Source of the DNA: Chamaesiphon sp. 336R_metabinner_41
GTDB lineage: Bacteria; Cyanobacteriota; Cyanobacteriia; Cyanobacteriales; Chamaesiphonaceae
NCBI GenBank assembly: GCA_025359915.1
Contig: JANYDE010000110.1
Location: 1 to 40,950 of the forward strand
Direction of reading: 5' to 3'
Length of the DNA stretch: 40,950 nt
The notes under the pieces: model-generated
What the model saw: only the letters and a program-made list of their open reading frames with translations
What the model was told of the DNA's origin: nothing
Databases searched by the model: none
Translations under genes and position numbers: made by a program
Shown: in pieces, positions 9,709-19,637 of the stretch
Position numbering within the stretch: position 1 is the first letter of the stretch
Layout of the letters: each line of letters starts with the position of its first letter

Positions 9709-11142
9709 TTAATGAACCCCCGCAGCACGTTTGTAAGCTTCATCCAATACCTCAGACAGAGTAGGATGAGCGTGAACGTAAGTTGCGAGATTCTGTACCG
9801 AATTGCGTTGGGCGATCGCATTTGATGCCTCATGAATCAAATCCGCCGCATGTAAGCCGATAATGTGGGTACCCAGGACTTCCCCAGTATCCTTACGGTA
9901 AATCACTTTTGCCATGCCATCTGCTTCACCTTCAGCGATCGCTTTTGAGTTACCTTTGAAATAACTCCGCACGGCGGCAATCTCAAAGCCGCCAGCGGTT
10001 CCAGCTTCTTTGGCTTGAGCTTCGGTCATCCCGACAAAACTAATTTCGGGATGGGTAAATGCCGCTGCGGGGATGCTCTGATAGTCCATTTCACGCGATC
10101 GACCGCAGATATTTTCTACCGCTGTAATTCCCTGAGCGGAAGCCGCATGAGCCAACATCATTTTACCTGTAGCATCACCGATCGCCCATAAATGCGCTAC
10201 GGGTTTTTCATCGATTAAGACCTCTAGCTTATCATTCACCGGAATGAAGCCTCGGCGGTCGAGGGCGACCCCTACAGCTTCTAAATTAAGGTTTTTGGTA
10301 TCGGGAATCCGACCTGTCGCCACGAGGCAGGCATCGACCTCTAGGATTTCGACGACTTCTTTGGTTTTGGCATCGGCTAGCTCGATGACTACTGGTGAAC
10401 CTGGGATAATCCGCTTGGCGAGGAGGCTGGGGCGAGCCTCGATGTCACGGGGCTCGATTAAAATCCGTTTGGCGAGTTTAGCTATATCAGTATCAAATCC
10501 TGGCATCAGTTGGTCGAAGAATTCAATCATGGTGACTTCCGAACCCAATGCTGTGTAGACATCAGAGAATTCTAAGCCGATGTAACCGCTGCCAATAATT
10601 GCAATCCACTGGGGGATTGTCTCTAATTTAATCGCATCATCGCTGGTAAATACCGTCTTACCATCAACCTCAATTCCTGGTGGTACAAACGGAATCGAAC
10701 CCGAAGAAATCATCACATCCTTAGCGGTAATAATTTTCTCGCCTTCAGGCGTAGTCACACTCACCTTTTGCGTACCAGCAATTTTGCCATAACCGCGAAT
10801 CACCTCGACATTCAATCGCGTCAAACTATTCGTCAGATCTCCCCGCAGCTTAGTGACTAGATTACTAGCATGAGCGGCAATTCCGGCTCGATCGAAATTA
10901 ACATTATCAACCTGAATCCCCATCGCCTTGAGATGATGAGCATTCTTTAATTCTCGTACTCTGCCCGAAGCAGCCAGCAGTGCTTTGGAAGGGATACAGC
11001 CGCGATTGACGCAAGTACCACCCATATCTCCGGCTTCGATTATTGCCGTCTTCAAGCCGCAGCTAACCGCATGGAGAGCCGCACCATGTCCACCGACACC
11101 CGCACCGATAATTACTAAATCGTAGTCAAATTGTTCGCTCAC
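9709..11142 (-). CDS. lpdA: Dihydrolipoyl dehydrogenase (E3)
   Basis: 477 aa. This FAD-dependent flavoprotein reoxidises dihydrolipoamide with NAD+ in 2-oxoacid dehydrogenase and glycine cleavage complexes. Visible features are the FAD Rossmann motif [16 protein letters not shown] near the N-terminus, the redox disulphide [13 protein letters not shown] (Cys-x4-Cys, about residues 44-49), the NAD-binding GSGYIGLEF, the second FAD motif [14 protein letters not shown], and the C-terminal dimer-interface motif [13 protein letters not shown] with the active-site His. The sequence style resembles the cyanobacterial/plastid E3 type. It probably has its own promoter in the 193-bp gap behind the Uma2-like gene. 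Confidence 0.96.
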   Translation of the reverse strand: MSEQFDYDLVIIGAGVGGHGAALHAVSCGLKTAIIEAGDMGGTCVNRGCIPSKALLAASGRVRELKNAHHLKAMGIQVDNVNFDRAGIAAHASNLVTKLRGDLTNSLTRLNVEVIRGYGKIAGTQKVSVTTPEGEKIITAKDVMISSGSIPFVPPGIEVDGKTVFTSDDAIKLETIPQWIAIIGSGYIGLEFSDVYTALGSEVTMIEFFDQLMPGFDTDIAKLAKRILIEPRDIEARPSLLAKRIIPGSPVVIELADAKTKEVVEILEVDACLVATGRIPDTKNLNLEAVGVALDRRGFIPVNDKLEVLIDEKPVAHLWAIGDATGKMMLAHAASAQGITAVENICGRSREMDYQSIPAAAFTHPEISFVGMTEAQAKEAGTAGGFEIAAVRSYFKGNSKAIAEGEADGMAKVIYRKDTGEVLGTHIIGLHAADLIHEASNAIAQRNSVQNLATYVHAHPTLSEVLDEAYKRAAGVH

Positions 11143-11335
11143 GCCGCTATATCCTCTTTGATCTGTGACTCTCTATTCTCGCTCCGACCGATCGCCCTTG
11201 TAAAGGCTCGGTGGTTAATTTATGCTTTGCTCAAATAATTAGCTTTAGCAGAATGGCTGAGGTCGATCTGAATCTGGCTCAGTTATGTTTAGGGCATGAA
11301 GATTGGTTCCGCCAGTTAAAGCTTCAATATTAGAT

Positions 11336-11890
11336 TTAGCTAAAAACTTCAGCAACAGATTGTTGAAAATTAGGTAATAGTGGACTACTCAAAACATCAC
11401 TACAAAACAACGTCGCCACCAACGGCAACCCATTACTATCCCGCCGGAAAATCTCGATTTGTTGTCTGCGCCAATCGATAATCCAATATTCCTGTACGCC
11501 TCTAATTGCGTAGAGTTTGCGCTTCACCTCTCTGTCGCGTCGCTCATTGTCAGTACCTGCTGATAGCACCTCTACTACCAGTTCTGGGGCGGCTAAAAGA
11601 TGTCCAGATTCATCCAGAACTCGTGCTAATCTGCCGTTACTAATCCACACTAAATCTGGAATCACATTATCATCATCAGTGAATATCACGCCTGGAGCTA
11701 CTGAGACTCTACCTAAACCACTCGATCGAGACCATGTTACCAGAGCGACTGATAAATTTAAGATAGCATTTTGATGATCCCAGTGAGGTGCGCGAGTCAC
11801 GAGTAATTCTCCATCAATAATTTCATAGCGATTACCGTTATCGGGTAATAGCTCTAGATCGGCGGATTGCCAACGGGTGGATTGGTGCAT
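11336..11890 (-). CDS. Uma2-family (DUF820) putative restriction-like endonuclease
   Basis: 184 aa, full length for the family. PD-(D/E)xK nuclease-fold residues are visible: Asp in IPDLVWIS, Glu in PELVVEVLS and Lys in REVKRKLYAIRGV, followed by the typical EYWIIDWRRQQIEIFRR. Uma2 proteins occur in large paralogous sets in cyanobacteria and are often linked to mobile DNA; their biological role is not established. It lies upstream of lpdA on the same strand. Confidence 0.92.
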   Translation of the reverse strand: MHQSTRWQSADLELLPDNGNRYEIIDGELLVTRAPHWDHQNAILNLSVALVTWSRSSGLGRVSVAPGVIFTDDDNVIPDLVWISNGRLARVLDESGHLLAAPELVVEVLSAGTDNERRDREVKRKLYAIRGVQEYWIIDWRRQQIEIFRRDSNGLPLVATLFCSDVLSSPLLPNFQQSVAEVFS

Positions 11891-12003
11891 TTTAGTCAGC
11901 CTCCAGCAATTACTTCTATTTTGACATATTCGGTTAGGAGATTGAAGATCGATTCTCTTCCAGAGACGCTATGCGAACGAATCTGTCAGAATTTTGGGAG
12001 ATC

Positions 12004-12030
12004 GTTGGCAAAGCCTCTGCGGAAGCAGAG
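12004..12030 (+). repeat. Small dispersed repeat (GTTGGCAAAGCC) with hairpin
   Basis: GTTGGCAAAGCC is followed by CTCTGC-GGAA-GCAGAG, a 6-bp stem with a GGAA loop (12015-12030). Related cores occur at 4716, 17378 (complement), 31535, 40858 and 40941. The surrounding 11945-12045 stretch looks like a patchwork of such repeats and contains no credible gene. Confidence 0.65.
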
Positions 12031-12103
12031 TCACCACACAGAAGCCGCTATGATGGAGTTAACTGAAAATTGCGATTTTAACTTGGAGATATTTTAGACA
12101 AGC

Positions 12104-12424
12104 ATGGCAGAATTTATTAAAGATGAAGCAGAATTTGATACACTTTTAGCTGAAGGCAAGGTATTAGTTATCGACTGTACAGCTACTTGGTGCGGCCCGT
12201 GTAAATTAGTAGCTCCATTAATCGATCGATTGGCTATAGAATATGGCGATCGCGCTCAAGTATTTAAACTAGATATTGATGCAAATAAGGCGTTCCCCAA
12301 ACGATTTGGAATCCGCAGTATTCCAGCCGTAATATTTTTCAAGGCAGGTGAAAAAGTCGAAATCATCGTTGGTGTAAAAGCCTATGAAGAATTTAGTGCA
12401 GCAGTCGAAAGATTGTTAGTTTAG
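12104..12424 (+). CDS. Thioredoxin
   Basis: 106 aa, the usual single-domain length. The active site WCGPC is at residues 29-33 and the cis-proline motif IRSIPAVIFF follows in the C-terminal half. It acts as a cytosolic protein disulphide reductase. The TATWCGPC context differs from the FWAxWCGPC of typical m-type thioredoxins, so I do not assign a class or symbol. GGAGA about 15 bp upstream may be a distant ribosome-binding site. It stands alone, with a palindromic terminator-like repeat downstream. Confidence 0.94.
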   Translation: MAEFIKDEAEFDTLLAEGKVLVIDCTATWCGPCKLVAPLIDRLAIEYGDRAQVFKLDIDANKAFPKRFGIRSIPAVIFFKAGEKVEIIVGVKAYEEFSAAVERLLV

Positions 12425-12466
12425 GAATAATGATTAAATAAGATCCATAATTACTCTCATCTCAAG

Positions 12467-12504
12467 CTCAAGTAGGGGCAATTCATGAATTGCCCCTACT
12501 TGAG
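12467..12504. repeat. 38-bp perfect palindrome, TAGGGGCAATT family, copy 1
   Basis: The core TAGGGGCAATT, centre CATG and complement AATTGCCCCTA are extended by outer arms CTCAAG and CTTGAG. It sits 43 bp after the thioredoxin gene and can form a long hairpin. Related copies are at 28299-28356, 29269-29302 and 38102-38137. Confidence 0.92.
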
Positions 12505-12621
12505 CAATCGTCTAAAAGCTATCATTTATCCACGATCATTAGTTTTAATTAGTAGCAATCTGAGCAATAATTTTGGGATTGCGATCCGATCATGAAATAT
12601 GGTATTGGCTGACGAGGGGAA

Positions 12622-12627
12622 TATAAT
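12622..12627 (+). promoter_or_regulatory. Possible -10 box (TATAAT) for mnmG
   Basis: A consensus TATAAT lies 68 bp before the mnmG start. I see no good -35 hexamer at the right spacing, so this is a weak call. Confidence 0.3.
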
Positions 12628-12695
12628 AGAGATAGACCAGATCGCACCTCCTCGCTCAGGGCGGAAAGTTACAGCCCTCGCCCCTCCCCATTGCT

Positions 12696-14600
12696 ATGAA
12701 TTCTGACGTTAAATTTCAAGATAGTTTTGATATCATCGTTGTCGGTGCTGGACATGCAGGCTGTGAAGCCGCACTAGCTGCCGCCCGCTTAGGCTGCCGC
12801 ACGCTGTTACTCACCCTTACTTTAGACAAAATCGGTTGGCAACCTTGCAATCCCGCCGTCGGTGGCCCCGCCAAGTCCCAGCTCACCCATGAAATCGACG
12901 CGCTGGGCGGTGAAATTGGCAAAATGGCCGATCGCACCTATTTGCAGAAGCGAGTCTTGAACGATACCAGAGGCCCCGCTGTGTGGGCATTACGCGCTCA
13001 GACTGACAAGCGCGAATATGCGGCGGTGATGAAGAATATTGTGGAGAATCAGGAGAATCTCAGCATTCGAGAAGGAATGGTGACGGATTTGGTGCTGGAT
13101 GCAAATAATAAGGTGATTGGTGTTGAGACTTATTTTGGTGGCGCGTTTGCATGTCAAGCGGTAATTTTGACTACGGGGACATTCCTGGGTGGGACAATTT
13201 GGGTTGGTAATAAATCAATGTCGGCGGGACGTGCGGGGGAGTTTGCGGCGACAGGATTGACGGAAACTTTGCACCGTCTGGGATTTGAAACTGGACGGCT
13301 GAAAACGGGTACGCCAGCGCGGGTGGATAAGCGATCTGTCGATTATAGTAAGATGGAACCACAGCCTGGGGACGAGCGGGTGCGCTGGTTTAGTTTCGAT
13401 CCTGAGGTGTGGGTAGAGAAGGAGCAGATTCCTTGTCATCTAACGCGCACGACTTTGGCGACTCATCAGTTGATTCGCGACAATCTCCATCTGTCTCCAG
13501 TATATGGCGGTTGGGTCGATTCCAAGGGGCCACGTTATTGTCCGAGTATTGAGGATAAAATCGTCCGGTTTGCCGACAAGGAAAGTCACCAGATTTTTAT
13601 CGAACCCGAAGGGCGAGATATTCCTGAGTTGTATATTCAGGGCTTTTCGACTGGACTCCCCGAAAGTCTCCAGGTAGAAATGTTACGCACGCTGATTGGG
13701 ATGGAAAATTGCGTGATGTTGCGTCCAGCTTATGCGGTGGATTATGACTATATCCCTGCGACTCAATGTTATCCCACGTTGATGACGAAGAAAATTGAGG
13801 GGCTATTTTGTGCGGGACAGGTAAATGGTACCACTGGCTATGAAGAAGCTGCTGGACAGGGATTTGTGGCGGGGGTAAATGCGGCGCGATTTGTCAATCA
13901 TCAGGAGATGATTGTCTTCCCTCGCGAACAGAGTTATTTGGGCACATTAATCGACGATTTGTGTACCAAAGATTTGCGCGAACCTTATCGAATGCTGACT
14001 AGTCGATCGGAATATCGGTTATTATTGCGATCGGATAATGCCGATCAACGTTTGACTCCCTTAGGACGAGAAATCGGCCTGATTGACGACAGACGGTGGG
14101 AGTTATTTACCAGCAAGCAGGCAAATATTATTGCTGAAAAAGTCCGACTCGAAAAGACGAGAGTGCGCGAGTTAGATCCGATTGGTAAAGGAATTACAGC
14201 CGCAACTGGAGAAGTAATTAATGGCTCGATTACTCTAGCCGAACTTTTGCGTCGTCCTGGTTTTCACTATCCAAGTTTGACTGAATTTAAACTCGGAGAC
14301 GATAATCTCAAACTCGCTGAGAAAGAAGGTGCCGAAATTGAGATTAAATACGCCGGATATCTCAATCGTCAACAACACCAAATCGACCAAGTAAGTAAAC
14401 AGTCTAATCGGAAACTACCTGGAAATATTGATTATAGTTCGATCGAGACCCTCTCCAAAGAGTCGCGAGAAAAGCTAACCAAAGTTCTACCCGCCACCAT
14501 CGGACAAGCTACCCGTATCGGTGGGGTGAATCCAGCCGATATCAACGCACTATTGATTTGGCTGGAAGTACAAAATCGCCGAAAAACTCTCAGCAATTGA
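12696..14600 (+). CDS. mnmG: tRNA uridine-5-carboxymethylaminomethyl synthesis enzyme MnmG (GidA)
   Basis: 634 aa, family length. Together with the GTPase MnmE it installs the (carboxymethyl)aminomethyl group on wobble U34 of several tRNAs. The FAD-binding motif [19 protein letters not shown] starts near residue 15. The family signatures [15 protein letters not shown] (about 278-292) and [18 protein letters not shown] (about 371-388) are intact, as is the C-terminal helical region ([17 protein letters not shown]) needed for MnmE binding. The gene is monocistronic and ends 3 bp before the convergent helicase gene. Confidence 0.97.
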   Translation: MNSDVKFQDSFDIIVVGAGHAGCEAALAAARLGCRTLLLTLTLDKIGWQPCNPAVGGPAKSQLTHEIDALGGEIGKMADRTYLQKRVLNDTRGPAVWALRAQTDKREYAAVMKNIVENQENLSIREGMVTDLVLDANNKVIGVETYFGGAFACQAVILTTGTFLGGTIWVGNKSMSAGRAGEFAATGLTETLHRLGFETGRLKTGTPARVDKRSVDYSKMEPQPGDERVRWFSFDPEVWVEKEQIPCHLTRTTLATHQLIRDNLHLSPVYGGWVDSKGPRYCPSIEDKIVRFADKESHQIFIEPEGRDIPELYIQGFSTGLPESLQVEMLRTLIGMENCVMLRPAYAVDYDYIPATQCYPTLMTKKIEGLFCAGQVNGTTGYEEAAGQGFVAGVNAARFVNHQEMIVFPREQSYLGTLIDDLCTKDLREPYRMLTSRSEYRLLLRSDNADQRLTPLGREIGLIDDRRWELFTSKQANIIAEKVRLEKTRVRELDPIGKGITAATGEVINGSITLAELLRRPGFHYPSLTEFKLGDDNLKLAEKEGAEIEIKYAGYLNRQQHQIDQVSKQSNRKLPGNIDYSSIETLSKESREKLTKVLPATIGQATRIGGVNPADINALLIWLEVQNRRKTLSN

Positions 14601-14603
14601 TTG

Positions 14604-17297
14604 TCAAGAGATTGATTCGTTAATCGGGAATCGATCGATCAATTGTATTGCCCGCCTAGCATTTGCTTGCAAAGCATCGCTAGCATGAGGTACATAGGGA
14701 ATCTGCGACAATAGATCCACCGTGCGTCGCAACATTCGCACGATATCGCCCTCATCGAGACTGGTATTACTACACAACTCCGTCCAGGTTAGCCCCAACG
14801 CCCAATGTTCGACGATGCCTACCAGCTCGTATTCCATCCAAACGGGGAGAGCCACCTGATAGCGGCGTTGAATTTGGAATAGTTGTCTGCGTGTACCGCG
14901 CAAGGCACTCAGTGTCATCACCACCTCATCGGCTGGCTCGTAATTCGTCCAGGTATCGGGGCGGGGTGTTTCGGATACTAGGGCACAGATTACCGCTGCT
15001 AAATGGTGCGGATCTAAAGCATCTAAATAACCAGACATCAGCGCGAGGGCAATCCATAGCTCATTATCCCCGCGAATTGCGGCAGCGGCTTCACCAATTC
15101 GGGTTGGTAATACCCCTTGCAAACCATTGACTTGACGCAATACTTCAATCAGATTGAGAAATTCTTGCCAATGTCGATCGAGTTGCAATTGCAGTGTATC
15201 CTGGAGTTCTTTAATCTCTTCTTCTAGTACGAATTGACGGCGATAGCGTTTGAGTAAGGTGGCTGGATTTCCGGCTTCCCAGATGGGATGATTTTCGAGC
15301 TTTGATTTCAGCTCGGTGACGACTTTGATTTGGGCGGTTAATTCAGTCGTCGCTTCTGGTTCGACAGTAGGAATGCTCTGGGCAATTTCGGCGGTTAGGC
15401 TCATTCCCTTGCGAACTTGTCCTGGTTTTAAGGGCATATCCGCAGGTGGGAGTAGGGAAACAATGGGGGAGACGCGCTGTTTGCCTGTATAGTCAGACCA
15501 ATGTTTGTGGACGGCGACGACATCTTGATGATTGACGACGTACCAGCGGTTATCTTGTCCTAGACAGACTAATGCGGGTTTGTAGCCAGATCCGGCGATT
15601 TTGCTGACTAATACAGCGGGCAGGGGTGTGGCGACGGGGACATGTTTACCTTTGAGACTGAGAATTGTGCCTGGTAAGGCTGCTGGTAGTAGTTTGCTAA
15701 CTTGTCCGGTGTGGATTTGTTCGGTGTAGAGTTGGATATTTTTGAGCTGGTTTTGGTCTAGTTTCAGTTGGGAATGGGCTGTTTCATAGTCGGCTAAGAC
15801 ATCACCATCGACTTTCCCCAGGGTTTCTTGAAGCTGGCTCAATTCCCGCTTGATGTCATTAATACTCTGCTGTTGGGGTTGGAGGTGGAGGGTTTTGGTA
15901 AACTGGCCGAAACTACGTTCGACTAGTTCCCTAGCTTCTTCCAGAGTATGAGTTTGGAGTAGATTTAATACCATCCCATAGGTAGGTGTAAATTGACTCA
16001 CTAGCGGATCTGGTGCTGATGTTGCAAAATCACTTGCTTCCTTCGCGCCTTCAAATCTGGTCTGAGTAGCCACCACATAGCCCACCACGTCCTTACCCCG
16101 TCGTCCGGCACGTCCAGCCATTTGCAGAAATTCGGAGGCGGTCAGGAGCCGATGTCCTTGGTCTGTGCGTTTGGAGAGACTAGAAATTACGGTGGTTCGG
16201 GCGGGCATATTAATCCCTGCTGCCAGGGTTTCGGTGGCGAAGACGACTTTGATCAAGCCCTGGGTAAATAGTTCTTCAACGAGCACTTTCCACGCTGGTA
16301 AAATTCCGGCGTGGTGAGCGGCAACGCCTTTGTACAATGGTTCTACTTGTCCAGCTCGCGCAGCTTCGGGATTTTTGTCGAGGAATTCATCGATGCGGAT
16401 CTTGAGCCGCGCTGATTCTTCTGGATTAACTAGTCGGAGTGTGGACATTTCCGCTACTGCTTTATCACAGCCGCGCCGACTGAAGATAAAGTAAATCGCG
16501 GGTAACATTTCTCGCTCGGCGAGTTTGCTCACGACAAAGCCGATACTGGGGATATCTTCCTGCTTTCTACTTCCAGGTGGACGATGGGATTTGAGTTTGG
16601 GATTGAGTTTGGCGGTATTTGGATCTAGTAGTGGCGCGATTCCTTTGGGGCTGACGAAGTGAAATTCTAAGGGAACTGGGCGATAATCAGAATAGATCAG
16701 ATCGGTCGGCCCGTGAACTAGACTAATCCAATCGGTGAGTTGCTTACTATTGGCGACGGTGGCAGAGAGTCCGACGAGTTGAATGTGGGGAGGGCAATAG
16801 ATAATTGACTCTTCCCATACTGTACCGCGCTGCTTGTCATTCATATAGTGACACTCATCCAGCACCACGGCTTCGACACCCATCATCGAAGTACCGACTT
16901 CGCCGATGCGAGTACCATAGAGCATATTCCGAAAGATTTCCGTCGTCATGACGACGACTAGGGCATCGCGGTTGATGGAGATATCACCCGTGAGCAAGCC
17001 CACATTCTCTTCACCAAATTCAGCCTTAAAGTCGCGGAATTTTTGATTGGATAAAGCTTTAAGTGGGGTAGTGTAAAATACTCTGCGCCCTTGTCGAATG
17101 GCTCGATGGATCGCATATTCACCGATGAGAGTTTTTCCTGAACCAGTTGGGGCGCAGACTACAACCGATCTGCCTAAGTTGAGCGAGTCCACCGCCTGAA
17201 GCTGAAACTTGTCGAGAGGGAATGGAAAAATCTCTTGTAGTAGTGCGGTAGTCGTAGCAGAGGTGGTCATAGCGTTTAACTTTTCAGGCGGTGGCAC
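14604..17297 (-). CDS. Ski2-like DEAD/DEAH-box RNA helicase (ISE2-like)
   Basis: 897 aa. Superfamily 2 motifs are all visible: CAPTGSGKT (Walker A, 49-56), TTPLKALSNQK (Ia), DECHYMND (Walker B/II, Asp147-His150), LSATVAN (III), FSRRGCDKA (IV) and QMAGRAGRRGKD (VI). A long C-terminal DSHCT-type domain with HWALGLTW and VRMLRRTVDLLSQIP follows. Family knowledge: relatives include Ski2/Mtr4 and chloroplast ISE2, which act in RNA processing and decay. A role in RNA turnover here is inferred. M10 (17270) is an alternative start; the first nine residues (MPPPEKLNA) are not obviously conserved. Confidence 0.93.
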   Translation of the reverse strand: MPPPEKLNAMTTSATTTALLQEIFPFPLDKFQLQAVDSLNLGRSVVVCAPTGSGKTLIGEYAIHRAIRQGRRVFYTTPLKALSNQKFRDFKAEFGEENVGLLTGDISINRDALVVVMTTEIFRNMLYGTRIGEVGTSMMGVEAVVLDECHYMNDKQRGTVWEESIIYCPPHIQLVGLSATVANSKQLTDWISLVHGPTDLIYSDYRPVPLEFHFVSPKGIAPLLDPNTAKLNPKLKSHRPPGSRKQEDIPSIGFVVSKLAEREMLPAIYFIFSRRGCDKAVAEMSTLRLVNPEESARLKIRIDEFLDKNPEAARAGQVEPLYKGVAAHHAGILPAWKVLVEELFTQGLIKVVFATETLAAGINMPARTTVISSLSKRTDQGHRLLTASEFLQMAGRAGRRGKDVVGYVVATQTRFEGAKEASDFATSAPDPLVSQFTPTYGMVLNLLQTHTLEEARELVERSFGQFTKTLHLQPQQQSINDIKRELSQLQETLGKVDGDVLADYETAHSQLKLDQNQLKNIQLYTEQIHTGQVSKLLPAALPGTILSLKGKHVPVATPLPAVLVSKIAGSGYKPALVCLGQDNRWYVVNHQDVVAVHKHWSDYTGKQRVSPIVSLLPPADMPLKPGQVRKGMSLTAEIAQSIPTVEPEATTELTAQIKVVTELKSKLENHPIWEAGNPATLLKRYRRQFVLEEEIKELQDTLQLQLDRHWQEFLNLIEVLRQVNGLQGVLPTRIGEAAAAIRGDNELWIALALMSGYLDALDPHHLAAVICALVSETPRPDTWTNYEPADEVVMTLSALRGTRRQLFQIQRRYQVALPVWMEYELVGIVEHWALGLTWTELCSNTSLDEGDIVRMLRRTVDLLSQIPYVPHASDALQANARRAIQLIDRFPINESIS

Positions 17298-17655
17298 GAG
17301 GCTAGATTGTGGCGGTAGCTACGTCTCGATACCTATAGTATATTCGCAAATCACGATCGCTGTAAGCGCAAAGCGCAGGCTACGCCAACTCGTAGTGTCT
17401 CGCAGCGAAATAATTGACGAAGATTTATGCTAATTCAGATCGATCGAATCTGATCGATCAATAAAGTTGAATATATCATCGATCGATCTCTCCTGAAGTC
17501 GTGCGATTTTATAGGTTACAATGTCAAGAAAGCTAGACTAACATAATCATTTGTCAGAATCGCAATTCGATTCGATCGTAAAAAAATTGAATATTGGACA
17601 AATGCGATCGAGTAAGCTTACTTTCAAATCGATCTAATCGATCGAATTTCTCAAG
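17298..17655. other. 358-bp divergent intergenic region with small-repeat patch
   Basis: It separates the helicase and the secreted BNR-type gene. At 17359-17405 lies a small-repeat patch: a GCGC-AAA-GCGC mini-hairpin (17366-17376) and a minus-strand GTTGGCGTAGCC core (17378-17389). The remainder is AT-rich with many GATCGATC runs. Promoters for both genes should be here, but I cannot name one with confidence. Confidence 0.5.
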
Positions 17656-19593
17656 ATGAAATTACGCAGAAGTGTTTTGGCAGTCATCGTTTCAGTCACG
17701 ATTTGGGTTTGCGTTGCATATGCAAATCCACAATCGGACAACTCGCCCCAAACCATTGCTGCTGTGAATTCTTGGCGATCTGCACCAGACTTGTTAAGTC
17801 GTTACAAAGAAGCTAACTTGAGATCTTCCTATGCTAACAAAATCTCATTTGTCGAGCTGTCAACGGCAGTTAAACCTGTCGCAGCACCTGGACGCTCTGG
17901 TTTACAAGCTGCACATTGGTTGCATCTGCCTAGCGTTCCCACGATTCATACCACTGACGTACCGCAAAATTGGTGTGGCAAAGAAGCTCTAAATTTCGAT
18001 CTATATGCCGCCAAAAACCTCGGTGAAATCGTTACGATTGGGGTGGCAAATAATGCCCCAAGCGATCCTCCAAAATTTCATATCAACGATTACTTCTTGG
18101 CGAGCATCAAGGTAAATTGGAGCGGCTGGAAAACAATTAGCGTCCCATTGAATTCATTTACAATGGTACGCAGATCGAATGGTTGGAAACCAGAAACGCC
18201 ATTCAGTTGCGGACAGGATTCAAGTATCGGCTGGAATCGAGTATCTGGACTGTATTTATTTAGCAAGATTTTTAATTATCAACCGCACCCAAACAGCGAG
18301 TTTTATATTGGCAAAGTGTCCTTGGGAAAATCAATCGAAAAAGTACCATTGATCGTTAGTTTTGGAGACTACCCATTGCAGTATAAATCATCGGAAACGG
18401 AGATTAAAGGCGTTGAAGGGGAACTCTTCAACCCTACCAGCCCTCTCTCGCGCTGGTGGAATCATCAAGCTCCAGAAATTAAGACTGACACACCGCTGGA
18501 ACTCCCGTTCCGGCTTGGTGCTTATTTCCGCCACGAACGCGCTCTGCTTGACTATTTTCCGCGTTATGAGCCTGGGTATGTTAATTTTACAGCCCAAGGT
18601 GTCCCGACGATATTTGCTGGCGGTAATGCGATCCAGTACGCGCCCCACGGTGGCAAATGGCAAGTCATCAACCTTGCCGACACCATTACCAGATATGCCA
18701 AGGAGAAGCTGGGCTATCGCCAAATTTCGATGCATAGCGGCGGGGATGATGTGTATGCCGTGTATGGATTACCAATCCTCAATTTGGATAAAAACGATCC
18801 GATTTCTCTGCGGGGATTGCCGACATATATTACGAAATACAATCGTCAAAGCCATAAATTCTCCACACCTGTATTGGTAGGATATGGCGGGACAAAATCA
18901 TCCGATGGACATAATTGGGCGGTAATGGCGATCGATAGTAAAGGGATACTGCATGTCATCATCAACGGACATCACGATCCATTTGTCTATACCAAGAGTC
19001 TGCGTCCCCACGATATCACAGCCTGGACGAGTCCCCAACAGGTTGGTAACGGAACATCATATCTGGGATTGGTAATCGATCGACAGGATACGTTGTATAG
19101 CGTCAGCCGCAACAGCGAAAACGGCTATTATTTCGACTTAGCACTGCATCGTCTCCGCAGTGGTGGTGCCTGGGAAACCAAGCATCTGGTGATGCCATCC
19201 CGAAATTATTACCATGTCTGGTTTCATAATCTCAATATCGACCCGCGATCGGGTAAACTCTTTTTGAGCTATCATTCACAATCGATCGAGTTGGAGATAT
19301 TTGGCGATGATATTGAAATGATGCTCTATCAACGTCCAGATTTTGCACCTCAAACGCTAAATTCAAATGGCAGTGATAAATACGTACCGAGAACGGTAAT
19401 TCAGGGATCTGGTAGTGGCGGACATGAAACCTACGATGTCCCGTGGGATGAACGGGCGATTTTGACTAGCTCTGATGGTGGTGACAATTGGCGGATGGCA
19501 TTGAGCAAAGACTTACAAGCACCAGCAGATTGCTCGATAATCGTTCCCAAAAGCTCCGCCAATGCCAACAATGCTGATTTAATTTGTCATTGA
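17656..19593 (+). CDS. Secreted BNR_4-domain protein, putative polysaccharide lyase (ulvan-lyase-like)
   Basis: 645 aa. The signal peptide (KLRRSVLAVIVSVTIWVCVAYA) predicts export. Residues about 100-235 look like a carbohydrate-binding jelly-roll (GWKTISVPLNSF, GWNRVSGLYLFS). From about 340 a beta-propeller-like BNR_4 region follows, with SGGDDVYAVYG, DGHNWAVMAIDSKGILHV and INGHHDPFVYTKS. BNR_4 propellers are the fold of ulvan lyase families such as PL24 and PL25, whose paired catalytic histidines are spaced about 20 residues. Here His419 and His439/His440 have that spacing. The substrate is unknown; an exopolysaccharide or algal polysaccharide lyase is inferred, and a non-catalytic sugar-binding role is the main alternative. 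The gene has no obvious operon partners. Confidence 0.72.
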   Translation: MKLRRSVLAVIVSVTIWVCVAYANPQSDNSPQTIAAVNSWRSAPDLLSRYKEANLRSSYANKISFVELSTAVKPVAAPGRSGLQAAHWLHLPSVPTIHTTDVPQNWCGKEALNFDLYAAKNLGEIVTIGVANNAPSDPPKFHINDYFLASIKVNWSGWKTISVPLNSFTMVRRSNGWKPETPFSCGQDSSIGWNRVSGLYLFSKIFNYQPHPNSEFYIGKVSLGKSIEKVPLIVSFGDYPLQYKSSETEIKGVEGELFNPTSPLSRWWNHQAPEIKTDTPLELPFRLGAYFRHERALLDYFPRYEPGYVNFTAQGVPTIFAGGNAIQYAPHGGKWQVINLADTITRYAKEKLGYRQISMHSGGDDVYAVYGLPILNLDKNDPISLRGLPTYITKYNRQSHKFSTPVLVGYGGTKSSDGHNWAVMAIDSKGILHVIINGHHDPFVYTKSLRPHDITAWTSPQQVGNGTSYLGLVIDRQDTLYSVSRNSENGYYFDLALHRLRSGGAWETKHLVMPSRNYYHVWFHNLNIDPRSGKLFLSYHSQSIELEIFGDDIEMMLYQRPDFAPQTLNSNGSDKYVPRTVIQGSGSGGHETYDVPWDERAILTSSDGGDNWRMALSKDLQAPADCSIIVPKSSANANNADLICH

Positions 19594-19637
19594 GACGAAT
19601 CGCAAAGTTCAGCGGATAGAGGCTATCCGGCTGTTTG

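Noticed and set aside
11867-12097. 76-aa plus-strand frame between the Uma2-like gene and thioredoxin
   Set aside because: It overlaps the Uma2 start and runs through small dispersed repeats; its RSLAKPLRK peptide is repeat-derived and there is no conserved protein character.
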